Positions 39,411-50,500 of a DNA stretch of 64,000 bases are shown piece by piece. The first letter of the stretch is position 1. Each line of letters starts with the position of its first letter. Position numbers and translations under genes: made by a program. This DNA is from Calliopsis andreniformis (lineage: Eukaryota; Arthropoda; Insecta; Hymenoptera; Andrenidae). The notes beneath the pieces are model-generated. The model worked only from the letters and a program-made list of their open reading frames with translations, did no database searches and was not told where the DNA came from. Where the stretch lies: the NCBI RefSeq assembly GCF_051401765.1, contig NC_135073.1, positions 4,402,001-4,466,000 on the forward strand, read 5' to 3'.

Positions 39411-42400
39411 TTATTTTGTTTTCCTATTATTTGAAGTATAAGTTTCCCTATAGAACTTATAAAATAATGCGAAATTTATGGATAAATTGACTATCATTAT
39501 ACTTGTTGGTATCACATGCTCTTGACATTCAGGCTTGAAAAAGGGCTGCATTCCTAGGCCTATCAATATCAGAAATTGAACCTGTTTGGAGAAGAAGAAT
39601 GCGATAGTTTAGAATTCTACAGAACTAAAAGCCTGAGTAATTTTCTAAATTTTGTACAATCCTAATGTCCGCTGAGAAAATTCTTATTTTCATTAATTAC
39701 TTACCATTTGTATGATTGTGATGAAAGGCTTTATTGGTTGAAGATACTTTTGAACAGTCGGTCCATAGGAAGACAGCAGATAAAAAGTATACATTATAAC
39801 GTGTATAGAATCGTTAAGACCAACAACTGTCAGTGACATTCCATGAGCCCAATATTTTGTATATAACCATGTTAAGAGTACAGTCGAGACGTGATGGTAC
39901 AAATGTAGGGTTGATATCTGTCGTTTTTTCTTCCGTAACACGAACAAGATGGTCTCTATGAAGTCAAGATATTTCACCAGGAAACTATACCACATTATTT
40001 TAGCACACTGTAAACAGAAATATTCGTTATCTGAAGCTAGTTCTAGTTCTTTATCTAGCACATTGTAGACGGTACGCTGTCTAGAATATATAGCAAAGGT
40101 ATTTAAGTATTGAAACTCCTTAGTTTCCATTGTCACTATTAAAATTAATTGAAATAAAGTGTAACATATCTCGTTTTTGAAGATATTTTTTTATATACTT
40201 TTTCTTATGAGTGCACAAGTATATGTGTTTTTAATTGATCATAACTGTGATATTTGTTATAATATTTTAACAACATGTACAGGATGTTTCAGAGAGTTTC
40301 TACCAAATTTCAATAGATTTTAATATTTATCAAAATAAATAAATGTCATTAGTTTTGGAGTTATAGAATATTTCTGACAGTGAAGTATTATTTATCTCTG
40401 TTCACATAAGTCTACACTAAACATTCCATTGACAAAATATAATTCTTACTTTAAAGTCATCGATTCTAAAGCTTGAACATGTGGATAATAAGGGGACAAT
40501 AAGGGTGCAAACACACTGTTATAATGTCACGTGAACTTACGTTATATATTATGACAAATTTGTTTCATATCAGTAAAATAGCTCTGAAAGAATTGAAAAA
40601 ACTCAGCTTGCACTATAGATTTGCTTTGCTAGAATATGTAACATGATTTCACGCAATCTGACAGTAATGTGTTTGCACTCTAATTGATCGTGTACAATTT
40701 TACACATAGTGATGTAGGTAACAATTTCTTCTCGTAATGCTTGTGTCGAGATTCAAGTCAACTGTTTGCCAAACTCTTTCTTCTGAATTACAAGCACAAA
40801 CTGATTTCGATCTCCCAGTCCCGAAAACTATTTTTCAATGATCTAGTCTCTCTTAATCATTGATGTATGGCAACGAATATTCTATAAATTAGATGCCTAC
40901 AGTTCAGTAAAGTATCTCGATACAGATGTTTCACTTGTCTAGCATTATTATTTGTTCTATCCTACATGAAATGCATGTCCGCCATTTCAGATTTGGTGTA
41001 AAAACGAATCATTGTTATCATTAGGGAAGGTAAAGGTAAACTGAAAAGTTAATAATTATTCACGTTCGCCGATACTGTAATACTAAAGCGACAGTATTTC
41101 TCTGTTACTGTTGTTGAATAACATTGGTACAAGTATGTAGTAATTTTTTATGCTGTTATAAACTCGTAGTTTAAAATGCGATATAACTTCAAAGCTAATG
41201 GTGTTTGGGAACATATTTATTAATTCTGAATTGCTTCAGTGGAATATTTTTCCTAACTTCACTATCAATCCTAGTAGCAAAGTAACAGACGAACCAATGT
41301 GACTTAACTGAAGATTACTGAGACTCTACAAAAGCTATCTGTTAGCAGGAAAAAAAACTACCAACCAATGTAAAAAGTGAGTTATTTAACTCTTTCATCC
41401 AAATTTACTTATAAACTATATGTTGTATGAAAAAATGTTTCGAACGAAAGTTATATGGTATAAAGAGGAATATAAAATACAATAAGTTGTCAACACAAAA
41501 TACAAAATTAAATTAATTAAATTAAAATACAAAAAATAAAGGTGACCTGAAGTTTTTTAATCATGTGCAACATTTGATCATGTCATTTGAAAATCTATTA
41601 AATACAGATTAAAAAATTATTAATGTACATGGAGTAAAAAATTAGTGGTTACTAAGATATTCTTCAGTGAAGGATAGTGGAACTTTTGTGCATAAGAAAT
41701 CCATACAATATTTGACTCAGTTTCAATGTTTATAATATACCTAAAAAATTATCTTTATTGTGAGCTATCTACGGCCATTGAAGATTTGAGGGATTCCATC
41801 GCCAGAGCATGCAATGCTATAACTCCAGGAATGCTTACACATGTATCACTTGCATTGATTAATCTCCTACAAGCTTACATTAATTCTAACGGACAACATG
41901 TTCAACATTTCTGGCATAAAAAATCAACTAATGAATATATGTACCTTAATAATGTTTTATACTGTACTCATTAGACATTCGAATGGCATAATCAAATGTT
42001 GCATATTATAATTAAAAAACTCAAGGTTACCTTGATATTTTGATAAAAACGTGAAATGGCAAACAAATGATCATTGTATTTTATGCTCCTCTTTATATTA
42101 AATACCTTTTGTTGGAAAATTTTTTCATGCAGCATATAGTTTAACAGTAAATTTGGATGACAGAGTTAAATGACTCACCTTGTACATATGTAATGGCTAG
42201 GGTTTTGCAGGGTCCCACAAGAGCAATTTAGAATTAAGACCTACTTCACTTTCTTTGGTACCAAGTTTCTGAAAAACTCTTTGTATGTAATGTCACTCTA
42301 CTGAAGGGTGTTGTTTCAGAATATTTCTAAAAATAAGATATGGTCACGACTCTATAGCTTTAATTCCCATGCGTTATACATAGACCTAAATTGTCATTTC

Positions 42401-43981
42401 GTGATCTCAAAAATGAAAGACACTAATTCACGTCTTGCATCTAGAACGTGTTATGATTTAACCCTTATGTCACTTCCCACGTGACAGTATGCAACTCAGG
42501 TCTAAGAATCTGACGTCCGATAAGGGTTAAATTATTAGATAAGATAGACTTCCTGCATTAGCAATTTTTTATGCTTTATTGTTCTTCAGCATTTTATGCA
42601 TGACTTGCTGCTGCACCGTATGCGTGGCAGTCACGGCTACAAGTTCCTGTGTATAAGTATGATTTATAGGCCAGAATTACAATATCATGTCAGAGGTTAC
42701 GCAAGACCGATAAGTGTTATCATACGTTGTGAGGTGGAAACGTAATTCGGCATCTTTCGTTTTTACAATGTCTGAAATAGAGCTATATATTAACTAGATA
42801 GCATACCGTTCACAATGTGTGAACGTAATGGCATATACAGTGAAGAAACGTTTAGTGTAAAAAAAATTAGAGTACCAATGGGTTAATTCAAATTGTTTAC
42901 GTAGTACCTTGTATGGTCTAGGGTTCCATGAATAGTCGGCCGGCTTGCAATAGATGGAATAATCTTCGTACCATCCAGCATCATATATGTGGTATACAAT
43001 TAAAGCGTTCACCACTATTTGAAATATATCGTAGCACCTAATAAACGTTTTAAGAGTGTATGGTGGTTTATCTTTCATATACCTAGGGCCGCATCTCAGA
43101 ACGAAGTATAGGTACGAAAACGTTATGACAAGAATAGTTGCAGGAGAATTTATCAAGAACCAATTGTTCGTTCTTTCATCTGAAAAATATTATTGAAAAA
43201 ATTACCTCTTATTTTAATAACAAGTGGGAAATCACGTTACATACTACGAGAAATCCATAGTGTGAGCCGAGGTTTTTCGTTTGTTTTAGACCTATTCAAT
43301 ATTTAGACCTATTTCAATACATTTAATTTAATGAAATTCAATACATTTAATTTAATGAAATTATGAAAGAAAAACATAAGTTTCATAGGTAGAGAAATGT
43401 TTGACATATTCGCGAGTGCAATACTGGATCTACAATTTCTCATTTTTTTAAATTTTAAACACGATTCTATGGACATATGTGTAAATAAGCTTTGTTTATT
43501 TAAATTGCCTCGCTTAATTTATTCTTCTAGTCTATGTTCATATAGCGTATAGAAATTATTGTAGAAAATTATTAGAGATAACTGTTCAAACATTGGTAAA
43601 ATTTGTACTTCTCACAAATGAAAAATGTTCAAAAAGAGCATAAAGAAACGGGAACAATCGAAAGCATATAATCCAAGTTTACTTAATATTGCGGTATCAT
43701 TGGGAAGAATAGTTAACGCTCAAATTATGACAAACATATTGCATTCTACTCAAACTTGCAGTAGAGAACTATTAAGTTTTTCTTTAAGTTTAGTATAGTT
43801 TCAACATTTTTAAAATACTAAATATTATCACCGGTTCAACGTATATTTCACTTTTGCTGGAGAAGTTCTTCATTTTTGTCCTGTCATTAACAATACACAA
43901 CATTTTGTAGAAGTACACAAAATTTGTTTACTCACCAGCCAATTCCACGTTATAATAATTATACAATTCCAATAGACCCAT
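39411..43981 (-). CDS. ELOVL-family very-long-chain fatty acid elongase, 4 coding exons, 263 aa
   Basis: Members of this family (ELO, PF01151) are ER membrane condensing enzymes that join malonyl-CoA to a long acyl-CoA, the first step of elongation for membrane lipids, cuticular hydrocarbons and pheromone precursors. Coding exons on the minus strand are 43981-43936 (46 bp), 43179-42908 (272), 40007-39705 (303) and 39581-39411 (171, with TAA). Introns are 756, 2900 and 123 bp, all GT-AG with compatible phases. Visible signatures are DERTNNWFLINSP (residues 16-28), GPRYMKDKPPY (46-56), the acyl-chain region KYLDFIETILFVLRKK (118-133), the metal-binding box HLYHH (141-145), NDSIHVIMYTFY (171-182) and a basic ER-retrieval-like tail RKTK. 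Multiple hydrophobic segments fit a polytopic protein. At 263 residues it is at the short end for the family. The ATG has A at -3 and G at +4; the frame stays open through the 39 bp of exon upstream of it, so a longer N-terminus is possible. The intron 2 donor (AAG|GTACTA) is weak. Substrate specificity and the subfamily cannot be told from sequence alone. Confidence 0.94.
40280..40330 (+). mobile_element. solo Tc1/mariner-like terminus in elongase intron 2
   Basis: TA then CAGGATGTTTCAGAGAG resembles the CAGGGTGT-type ends seen elsewhere in this window. No inverted partner was found. Weak. Confidence 0.25.
41373..42182 (+). mobile_element. 810 bp DNA element with inverted ends over 200 bp, inside elongase intron 2
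   Basis: Flanked by TA at 41371-41372 and 42183-42184. The left arm starts AAAAGTGAGTTATTTAACTC and the reverse complement of the right arm starts CAAGGTGAGTCATTTAACTC. The arms remain alignable for more than 200 bp, including ATCCAAATTTACT, ATAAAGAGGA, AGTTTTTTAAT and GCAACATTTGAT blocks. Between them sits the tail of a transposase (separate entry). It is an internally deleted Tc1/mariner-superfamily copy. Confidence 0.9.
41762..41974 (+). pseudogene. C-terminal transposase remnant
   Basis: An open frame (ATG at 41726, stop at 41972-41974) encodes ELSTAIEDLRDSIARAC, then ITPGMLTHVSLALINLLQAY and NSNGQHVQHF. This pattern (two helices, then a G-H-H-F-like end) is typical of the extreme C-terminus of insect DDE transposases. 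The catalytic domain is missing, so it is a fragment. It lies antisense to the elongase inside its intron. Confidence 0.75.
42462..42526. mobile_element. piggyBac-like mini-element, 65 bp, TTAA flanks, in elongase intron 2
   Basis: TTAA at 42458-42461 and 42527-42530, with perfect CCCTTAT/ATAAGGG terminal inverted repeats. An inner CACGTG lies near the left end. It cannot encode anything. Confidence 0.75.
43313..43360. repeat. perfect 24 bp direct repeat, two copies, in elongase intron 1
   Basis: The unit TTCAATACATTTAATTTAAT plus GAAA occurs at 43313-43336 and 43337-43360 without a mismatch, so the duplication is recent. Confidence 0.95.
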
Positions 43982-44020
43982 GATTGTCCTTTCTTGCTTC
44001 CACGAAACTATTACGGCACC
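43982..44020 (-). other. 5' untranslated part of first coding exon of the elongase
   Basis: A good acceptor (pyrimidine-rich tract ending TTTAG) lies immediately before 44020 on the minus strand. The 39 bp from there to the ATG at 43981 are therefore transcribed leader. This implies at least one further upstream non-coding exon above 44022, which I could not locate. The leader is in frame with the ATG and has no stop, so it could instead encode 13 more N-terminal residues. Confidence 0.6.
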
Positions 44021-47000
44021 CTAAAGTGAAATAGATGGAGTATCAGACTCGCCAATTGCAAGGTGCACTTATTCCATTGCAGAGAACATAAAGACGGAAG
44101 TCTTTTGCTTTTATGGATACAGCGGAACGATTATAAATTATGATACGTTATGGATATGAAGGAATTGATTATTCGTGGGTCATGGGAACTAAGTGCAACG
44201 TTATGTATAGTTTCAGACCTAATGCGCATACACTTTAGATCTAATTTAAATCATTCATCGCTTCTGGTTTATATGCCTTTTACTTGTGTTATTATTTATG
44301 GAAAACGATAGTCTATGGACTACTGTTTAATGGCTTTTCAGTTTCACAAAATTATGTAGACGCTGCTACTACCAAAGACATTTCTTTTGCTTTTTTTTTA
44401 ATTAAAACTTCGTGGAGGAATAAAAATCAAGTAATCTCTTATAATTTTTACGAAGAGGAATAAATCTATAAAAGGTGCGTTAAAGATTAAGCGCTGACAC
44501 AAAATCTTGGAATTTTTTATTTTTGACGAATTTAATATGCATATAATCTATGAACCAATATAATGTACAAACTACTTTTCTAGTATGATATAGGTACTTA
44601 CATTTTAGAGTATGATTCTACATTTTAAGGTAAGACAAAAATTGTGATATTGTGTGTTTAAGGCTTCGTTTTAGAGTTACTTGTTGTTGAAAATGCGCTT
44701 AATACTATGCCAACCAGTTGACGCCATATTGGCGTCATTTCAAGTGATTCTCGTGAACTAACAGTCGTCAAAGTGTAAAAATGTCCATCTGAATGTGTCT
44801 GATGAGAGTACTTATTCTACTGACATTGTATGCTTATGGGTCAGGCATAGCGGTATGAAAACAATGAAAAAATAAATGTAGTGGATAACACGTATGTATA
44901 TTAAAATACGTTATGTATAATCATGTATCGTTATGTATCGCCAATTCGACCAATCGCAAAGTTAAAAAAGCACTGATAACCTATCATAAATTACACATAA
45001 TAGTTGCAATGCATTTATATTTGAGCGCAAGATATTTTGTTGATATCTTCGACTATACGTTAATAAGTATTCCTAAGTAGCTACGGTAATGCTATTACCT
45101 AACTGTAGACATATCTTCGAAATGTAATATGTTGCAAAACAATACATTTGTTGCAAAACAAAAATTCTCATTTCTCGACGTCAGTGTGTTAATAACTCGG
45201 AAACGTAATTTTATTATTTTCGATTCTTTTATTTTAATACATAGAATCACTGTGTGAAAATTCTGATACCTGTTCTTATACATCCAATACGATAAACATC
45301 CCAACAAAGAATTTTTAATCAGTGTTTAATATTTTCCTATTTGTGTTGCATACGGTATATGCAGTAACATCATCGTTATTTAATAACACCGTTATAACTT
45401 AGAAGACAAATTCTTGCTGAACTTGAACTTGTGCACTCGTTGCTAATTTTAAATATTAAACACACAATGGCTGTTCTTAGTTCTCTTGTAGCGCGTAATT
45501 CAGATATTTGAATTCGAATAATACAGAAGAGTCCATCGGAATGCCTGAACCAAGTTTGGAAAGGCAGGGTCGATGCCTGTCTACTCATAAGCGAATTTCA
45601 AAACTTGCCCGACAGTTTTTCGATAGCGTAATTCATGTTATAACGTAATTTCACAATCCGTTACCGATGCAAATGGCGTCACGGTTACTCGACTGTTTCT
45701 GCTCTACTAAAATCGAAGATTCGATTAGTATTCGGCAGGCCGGTTGTCCAACGAGACATGTTTACACTGAAACTTCAGTTTCAACTCCGCGATAGACGTT
45801 CCAACAGTCGTCTAAAAATCTACATCTATCCATGTATAATCAAACAATAGTGGAAACCAGGTATTATACATATACAACACACTTCCGGTCCCGATTGAAG
45901 TTCTGCGAGCATGCCCGCTCTGCCAGGTACTTGGCCTCTTCGCAAATATTCTCTGTAAAATTTCTTATGCGATTAAAGGTACATTATTTTAGTACTTTAG
46001 CGCTCGGTGAAGTCTGTTCAGCGAAAATAATTAAGAATAGTATTTCCTGGAAGTGGGGCTCTTGTTCGCTGTGAGATTTACGTGTACAGTAATACCATTA
46101 TGAGATGCGAAATTACATTTCCTTAGCTCCTCAGAAGTGGGTTCTGTTCGATTGTTTTAAGTAACAGAAGATGTTGCTTGTTGATAATGAATACCTGAAA
46201 TATTGTAGATATGGTATAAGAGAAATTACCACGAAAGTTTGACTTCTGTTAAAATTATTAGACTATTGTTCTCCTTCAAAGAAGTCTGAAGGGTTCTTAG
46301 TATGGTAGATAGATTATTCTTGAGTTGATATAAAAGCGATGTTATTATTAACTTCACTGTTTCATGAACAGTATAAGTGTTTTTATTTAACAATGAATTA
46401 AGCCACGTCGGCACGGAGGATACAAAACTATCATTTCGTGAAGTAAATTAATAGCATTGTAGTGTACAGAAAATTCGGTTGGTTAAAATGGTTACTATAA
46501 TAAAGATTTAAAACTACGTTCGTATACACACTGAGACCTTCGCTATAACAGTTAAGGATTAAGGTTAAGGACCCAGAAACGGTATTTTAAAGTACTGCGA
46601 AACACCTGTTAACCAGATCTGTAAATCGTTTCTCAGAGGGTTGAAATTTGCAAAGGCTGCGTACAAATATGACACACGTACAGAACGCGCAGGGTATTCC
46701 AACGCGTGTGGGTAGCAATGCTTGGTTTAATAGTTCTCTTAGGTAGCTAATAATCCTTTCACGGTAATAGACCATTACGTATCCAACTCATGTAGCCAGA
46801 GCATTTAAACTGTGTGTAAATGGGTTGTCAGAGGGATTGAGGATTCCACCAGGGCTTTCCTCAGTCTACGAGAATCCGGAATGGTTCCGTAGCCTCTTTG
46901 CTACTTCAGTGGTCAGAGTCAATGGCCCGGCTGACAATAATGATAACGCCCTTAGACCTAATTACAGTCCAGGTACGCGGCTCGTTCCACTTTTCACTTT

Positions 47001-47545
47001 TCCCTTGCTTTCATTGCTTAACCGGCCACAATTGCGCTCGCATTAAGCTTCAAGCTGATTAAAACGATTAAGGAGAGCCTACAGTCTGCGATAATAAGGG
47101 GATCAAGACTAACTGTACTTCTTTCTTATCTTCTCCAAAGTTATTCTCCAAATAAACTATGGCTTCTTTCCTATTTTTTGTAAAACGAAGTGCCAGAGTT
47201 TCACTGACAGAAGAGGGACTTTTAAAAGGTATATTACTGTAATTATGTATAATTTTAAAAGTGGCAAGCGCTGTAAAAAACAAACCCACACCACAGTACT
47301 ATAAATTTACAGAGAAGCAAATTTCGGGAGAAATAATTTGACTCCTGCTTTGAATAAACCATGCATCAACTGTATGATGGAGTCACAGTATTTATATAAA
47401 TACAAATTTTAATGTTTTATATAAAAAATGATTATAGATACCTTATTAAGGTACCTATAAACCGAGAAGTTGCAAATTTTCTGCATAACAGTATTAATAA
47501 ATTTTCATTAAACAATCGTTTATTGTATTACATCACATTGTAATA

Positions 47546-47571
47546 CAAGGATTAACAGGTGTTAATCCTTG
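47546..47571. repeat. perfect 11 bp inverted repeat, likely piggyBac-type repeat end
   Basis: CAAGGATTAAC, loop AGGT, GTTAATCCTTG. It contains TTAA in each arm and is followed at 47585-47600 by GGGTTAAAAGTGACCC, itself nearly palindromic. Combinations of this kind occur in piggyBac-like mini-elements; only one end is evident here. Confidence 0.5.
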
Positions 47572-50500
47572 GACGGCGAATGCTGGGTTAAAAGTGACCC
47601 TGTTGTATTATGTTGTATCTAAGCGCTCTTAATTCAAGTTCTCGTCTGTTTTCACTTTCATCCCACTTTCCAAAAACTGAAACAAATAATTACTTCCAAT
47701 CCCGCTGGCAGGCAACTTCATGCTCGCGTCTTTCTTCTACCCTTGTGACGTCTTTTTACGTCATTGCAGAAAGATACGTCCATAGACGCGTTCGTAAATG
47801 AAAAAGCCGATGACAAAGGGGTCGCCAGAGCAGCACCCTAAAAAATTACAGGGCAAGATACCTACTCGCGTCTAATAGGGGCTGTGAGTCAAAGTGAAAA
47901 TGGCACGACAGACAAGAATGAGACCATAGGGAGATGGGAATGAAAGGTCAGGGACCATGAGGAGCGTAGGTGCGAAAACTCAACGGCAGAGAAGGGAAAA
48001 ATTTGAGAAATGCAAGCTCCCATTCTGTATTCGCCGTGTCGCGCGTCATCCATCTCAAAAGTGTCGACGGGACGCGCGGCAGGATTGTCATCCATGCCGC
48101 TCTCTGCAATATTAAGCTCTCTTATTAATGGCTCTGGCCGCGGAACCGCTTAATGGTACCCCGATCGATTAATCGAAATTCGATATCGCGTTAGGACATA
48201 TAGGCGATCGAACGAATAACGCAGTTACGTTAGCGTGGGAGTGCAGTCGCGACTAACGTTTACAGCGGTTGGTATGCTGAATTCTCTGCTTTTTCCCTTC
48301 TTTTTTACTCTATTCGTTAAACTATAGAAACTACGGGATAGTCCATTTTAGATAGTTAGCAATAGTTTCTAGAAATTAGAAAATGGGGAAGAGGAACACT
48401 GAAAGCTAATACTTTGGATTTAGTATTATTTTAATATTTTCTAGGAAAATCCTTATTACAAAAAGAAAAATTCGTAAACGAATGTATCACAAAAAGTTGT
48501 TTCCTTGCGAATGTATCAATTAGTTTGAGATATTATTTGTTACGAAAATACAAATACAATTATTATATTTTGAGTCGAAGTAAATATAAATTATTTTGAA
48601 GATGTAAAATGGTACGATTTTAGGTTTAAATAAGTCGATGTTATGAAAAATTAATCGCTCATTTAAGTATTAGAATATCAACAATAAAAAAAACCATAAT
48701 TCTATACTACTTCAAGCTATGGGTCTGTGATAACAAAGGATTAATTAAGAATTTGCATTATAATTGAATCCTTGCATATTTTATAGGGAATGCTTTCTAA
48801 AGAAATGCAAATTAGTATCTTCAAAAATGAAAGAAAATAAAAGTATAGCAACTTTTCCTTAGTAATATTGTCATACATTTTGAATTATGTACAGTTTGTA
48901 AGTTAAGTGATGTAATCGAAGTATAAGGTTACAATATTGCTATTCGTTTAGTTTTATGGTCGTGTAAGTTTTTACCTTGACCCAATGAAAGAACGTAGTA
49001 AAGAGTTATAGATGAAGTTAAGCAAAAGAAATTTAATTGCACTATGGATACGTAGTATTGTATTCAACCATATAAAAAAAGATATGACAAGCATCATTAT
49101 CTAATAGTATCTGAACTACAGAGGTATGCAATTTATGGGAGATATAAATAAACAAAGAAGAATAAAATTCACGTAATATGCATAAATATACCAATCATTC
49201 AGAATAAAGAATTGTTGTAACATTTAGAAGGTAAAATAAACCTTTACTAAGGTTCCATTTGTTTAGTACCATTTATAAACACAAATTTGCATATAGATCC
49301 GCAAATCTGGTCATAAATTAGTAATAAACAGTACTTTGACAATCTCATCAACGGAAAGCAATTTTTTTAAACTCTTCAATTATTCATAAACATAAATCCT
49401 TTAGTCGCAAACCGCTAGTAACCGTAGGTCATAATTAAAACAAATATTACCAACACAACTGATTATACATGAACAGATTACCACGGCACAGCAACGTCTA
49501 CATCCGGTTCCCTTCCATTTGAGAACTTAATTATTCAAGATATTCATTTCGATTTTTTTTTTTCACATAGAACATGTAAACTTCCGGAACCAAAAGATTA
49601 CCTTGGCCATTTAAATTGAAACAATCACTCACAGAGATGGAATAATTGGTTCCAGTTCGATTCTCTATGCGCGCGTAATATCCACAAAGGACGGCGTAAT
49701 ATCAGAAAATTTGCTCTCACTGCGAGGAAAAGCGACGAGAAGTCCCGTTACAAATGAGACGACGAAGGGAATCACCGAGTAGAAACGGATCTCTCTCTGT
49801 TTCTTCCCGCGAATCCTCGCGGTCGGTTATTAAATTCATTCCTCGAGTTGATTAACGCGAACGCTCAGCAAAAACGGCTGAAATATTGGTAGGTTATATA
49901 AAAACGGAACTTCTCTCCTGCCCTCGCGAGCCCGTACTTAATCCTCTTACCCCGTTGGGCAGTTAGGAGGGGAGGAGGTACCTAGAAGCCCGGCTCGGTT
50001 CTGGGTGCTATATTACGGACTTACATCGTTAAATTGATGGCCACAGTACCTACCACCACTACCATTAGCCGAAAACCCCCGTGTGTTCGGAATTTACATT
50101 GACCGAGCCGCTGGGAGTGTAGCCACCAACACCCTGAAATGCCACGTGTCCCAAGAGACTCACCGCGCTGTGTGCACTACACACGCTGCCTACCCAATTG
50201 CGTATTTTATTACTGACGCGATCTATATTTTATTAAATATTTTAAATTCTGGATACAGCCCCATGGTTCGCTTCCACGGTTTCCGATACTACCTATGGGC
50301 TCTGGTATATTGAGACTCGGACGTTTAGTGCCCGACGATATTCCATATTTCGCGATACGATCAATACCTAAAACTTGATTAAAACCGGTGCATTTACGGA
50401 CTTTGTTGGATGCCCTTCAAAAACAACAAGCTCGGGGATTTGAGGATAAAGTCAAAGTAGGTTCAACCATGGAAATGCTTGTACTGCGTCCACTAATGAC

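Noticed and set aside
39693..40136. Reading the whole 147-codon frame as the elongase exon
   Set aside because: Only 40007-39705 is exon. Residues before Cys107 lie upstream of a clear TTTCTGTTTACAG acceptor, and the last three codons are the GTAAGT donor.
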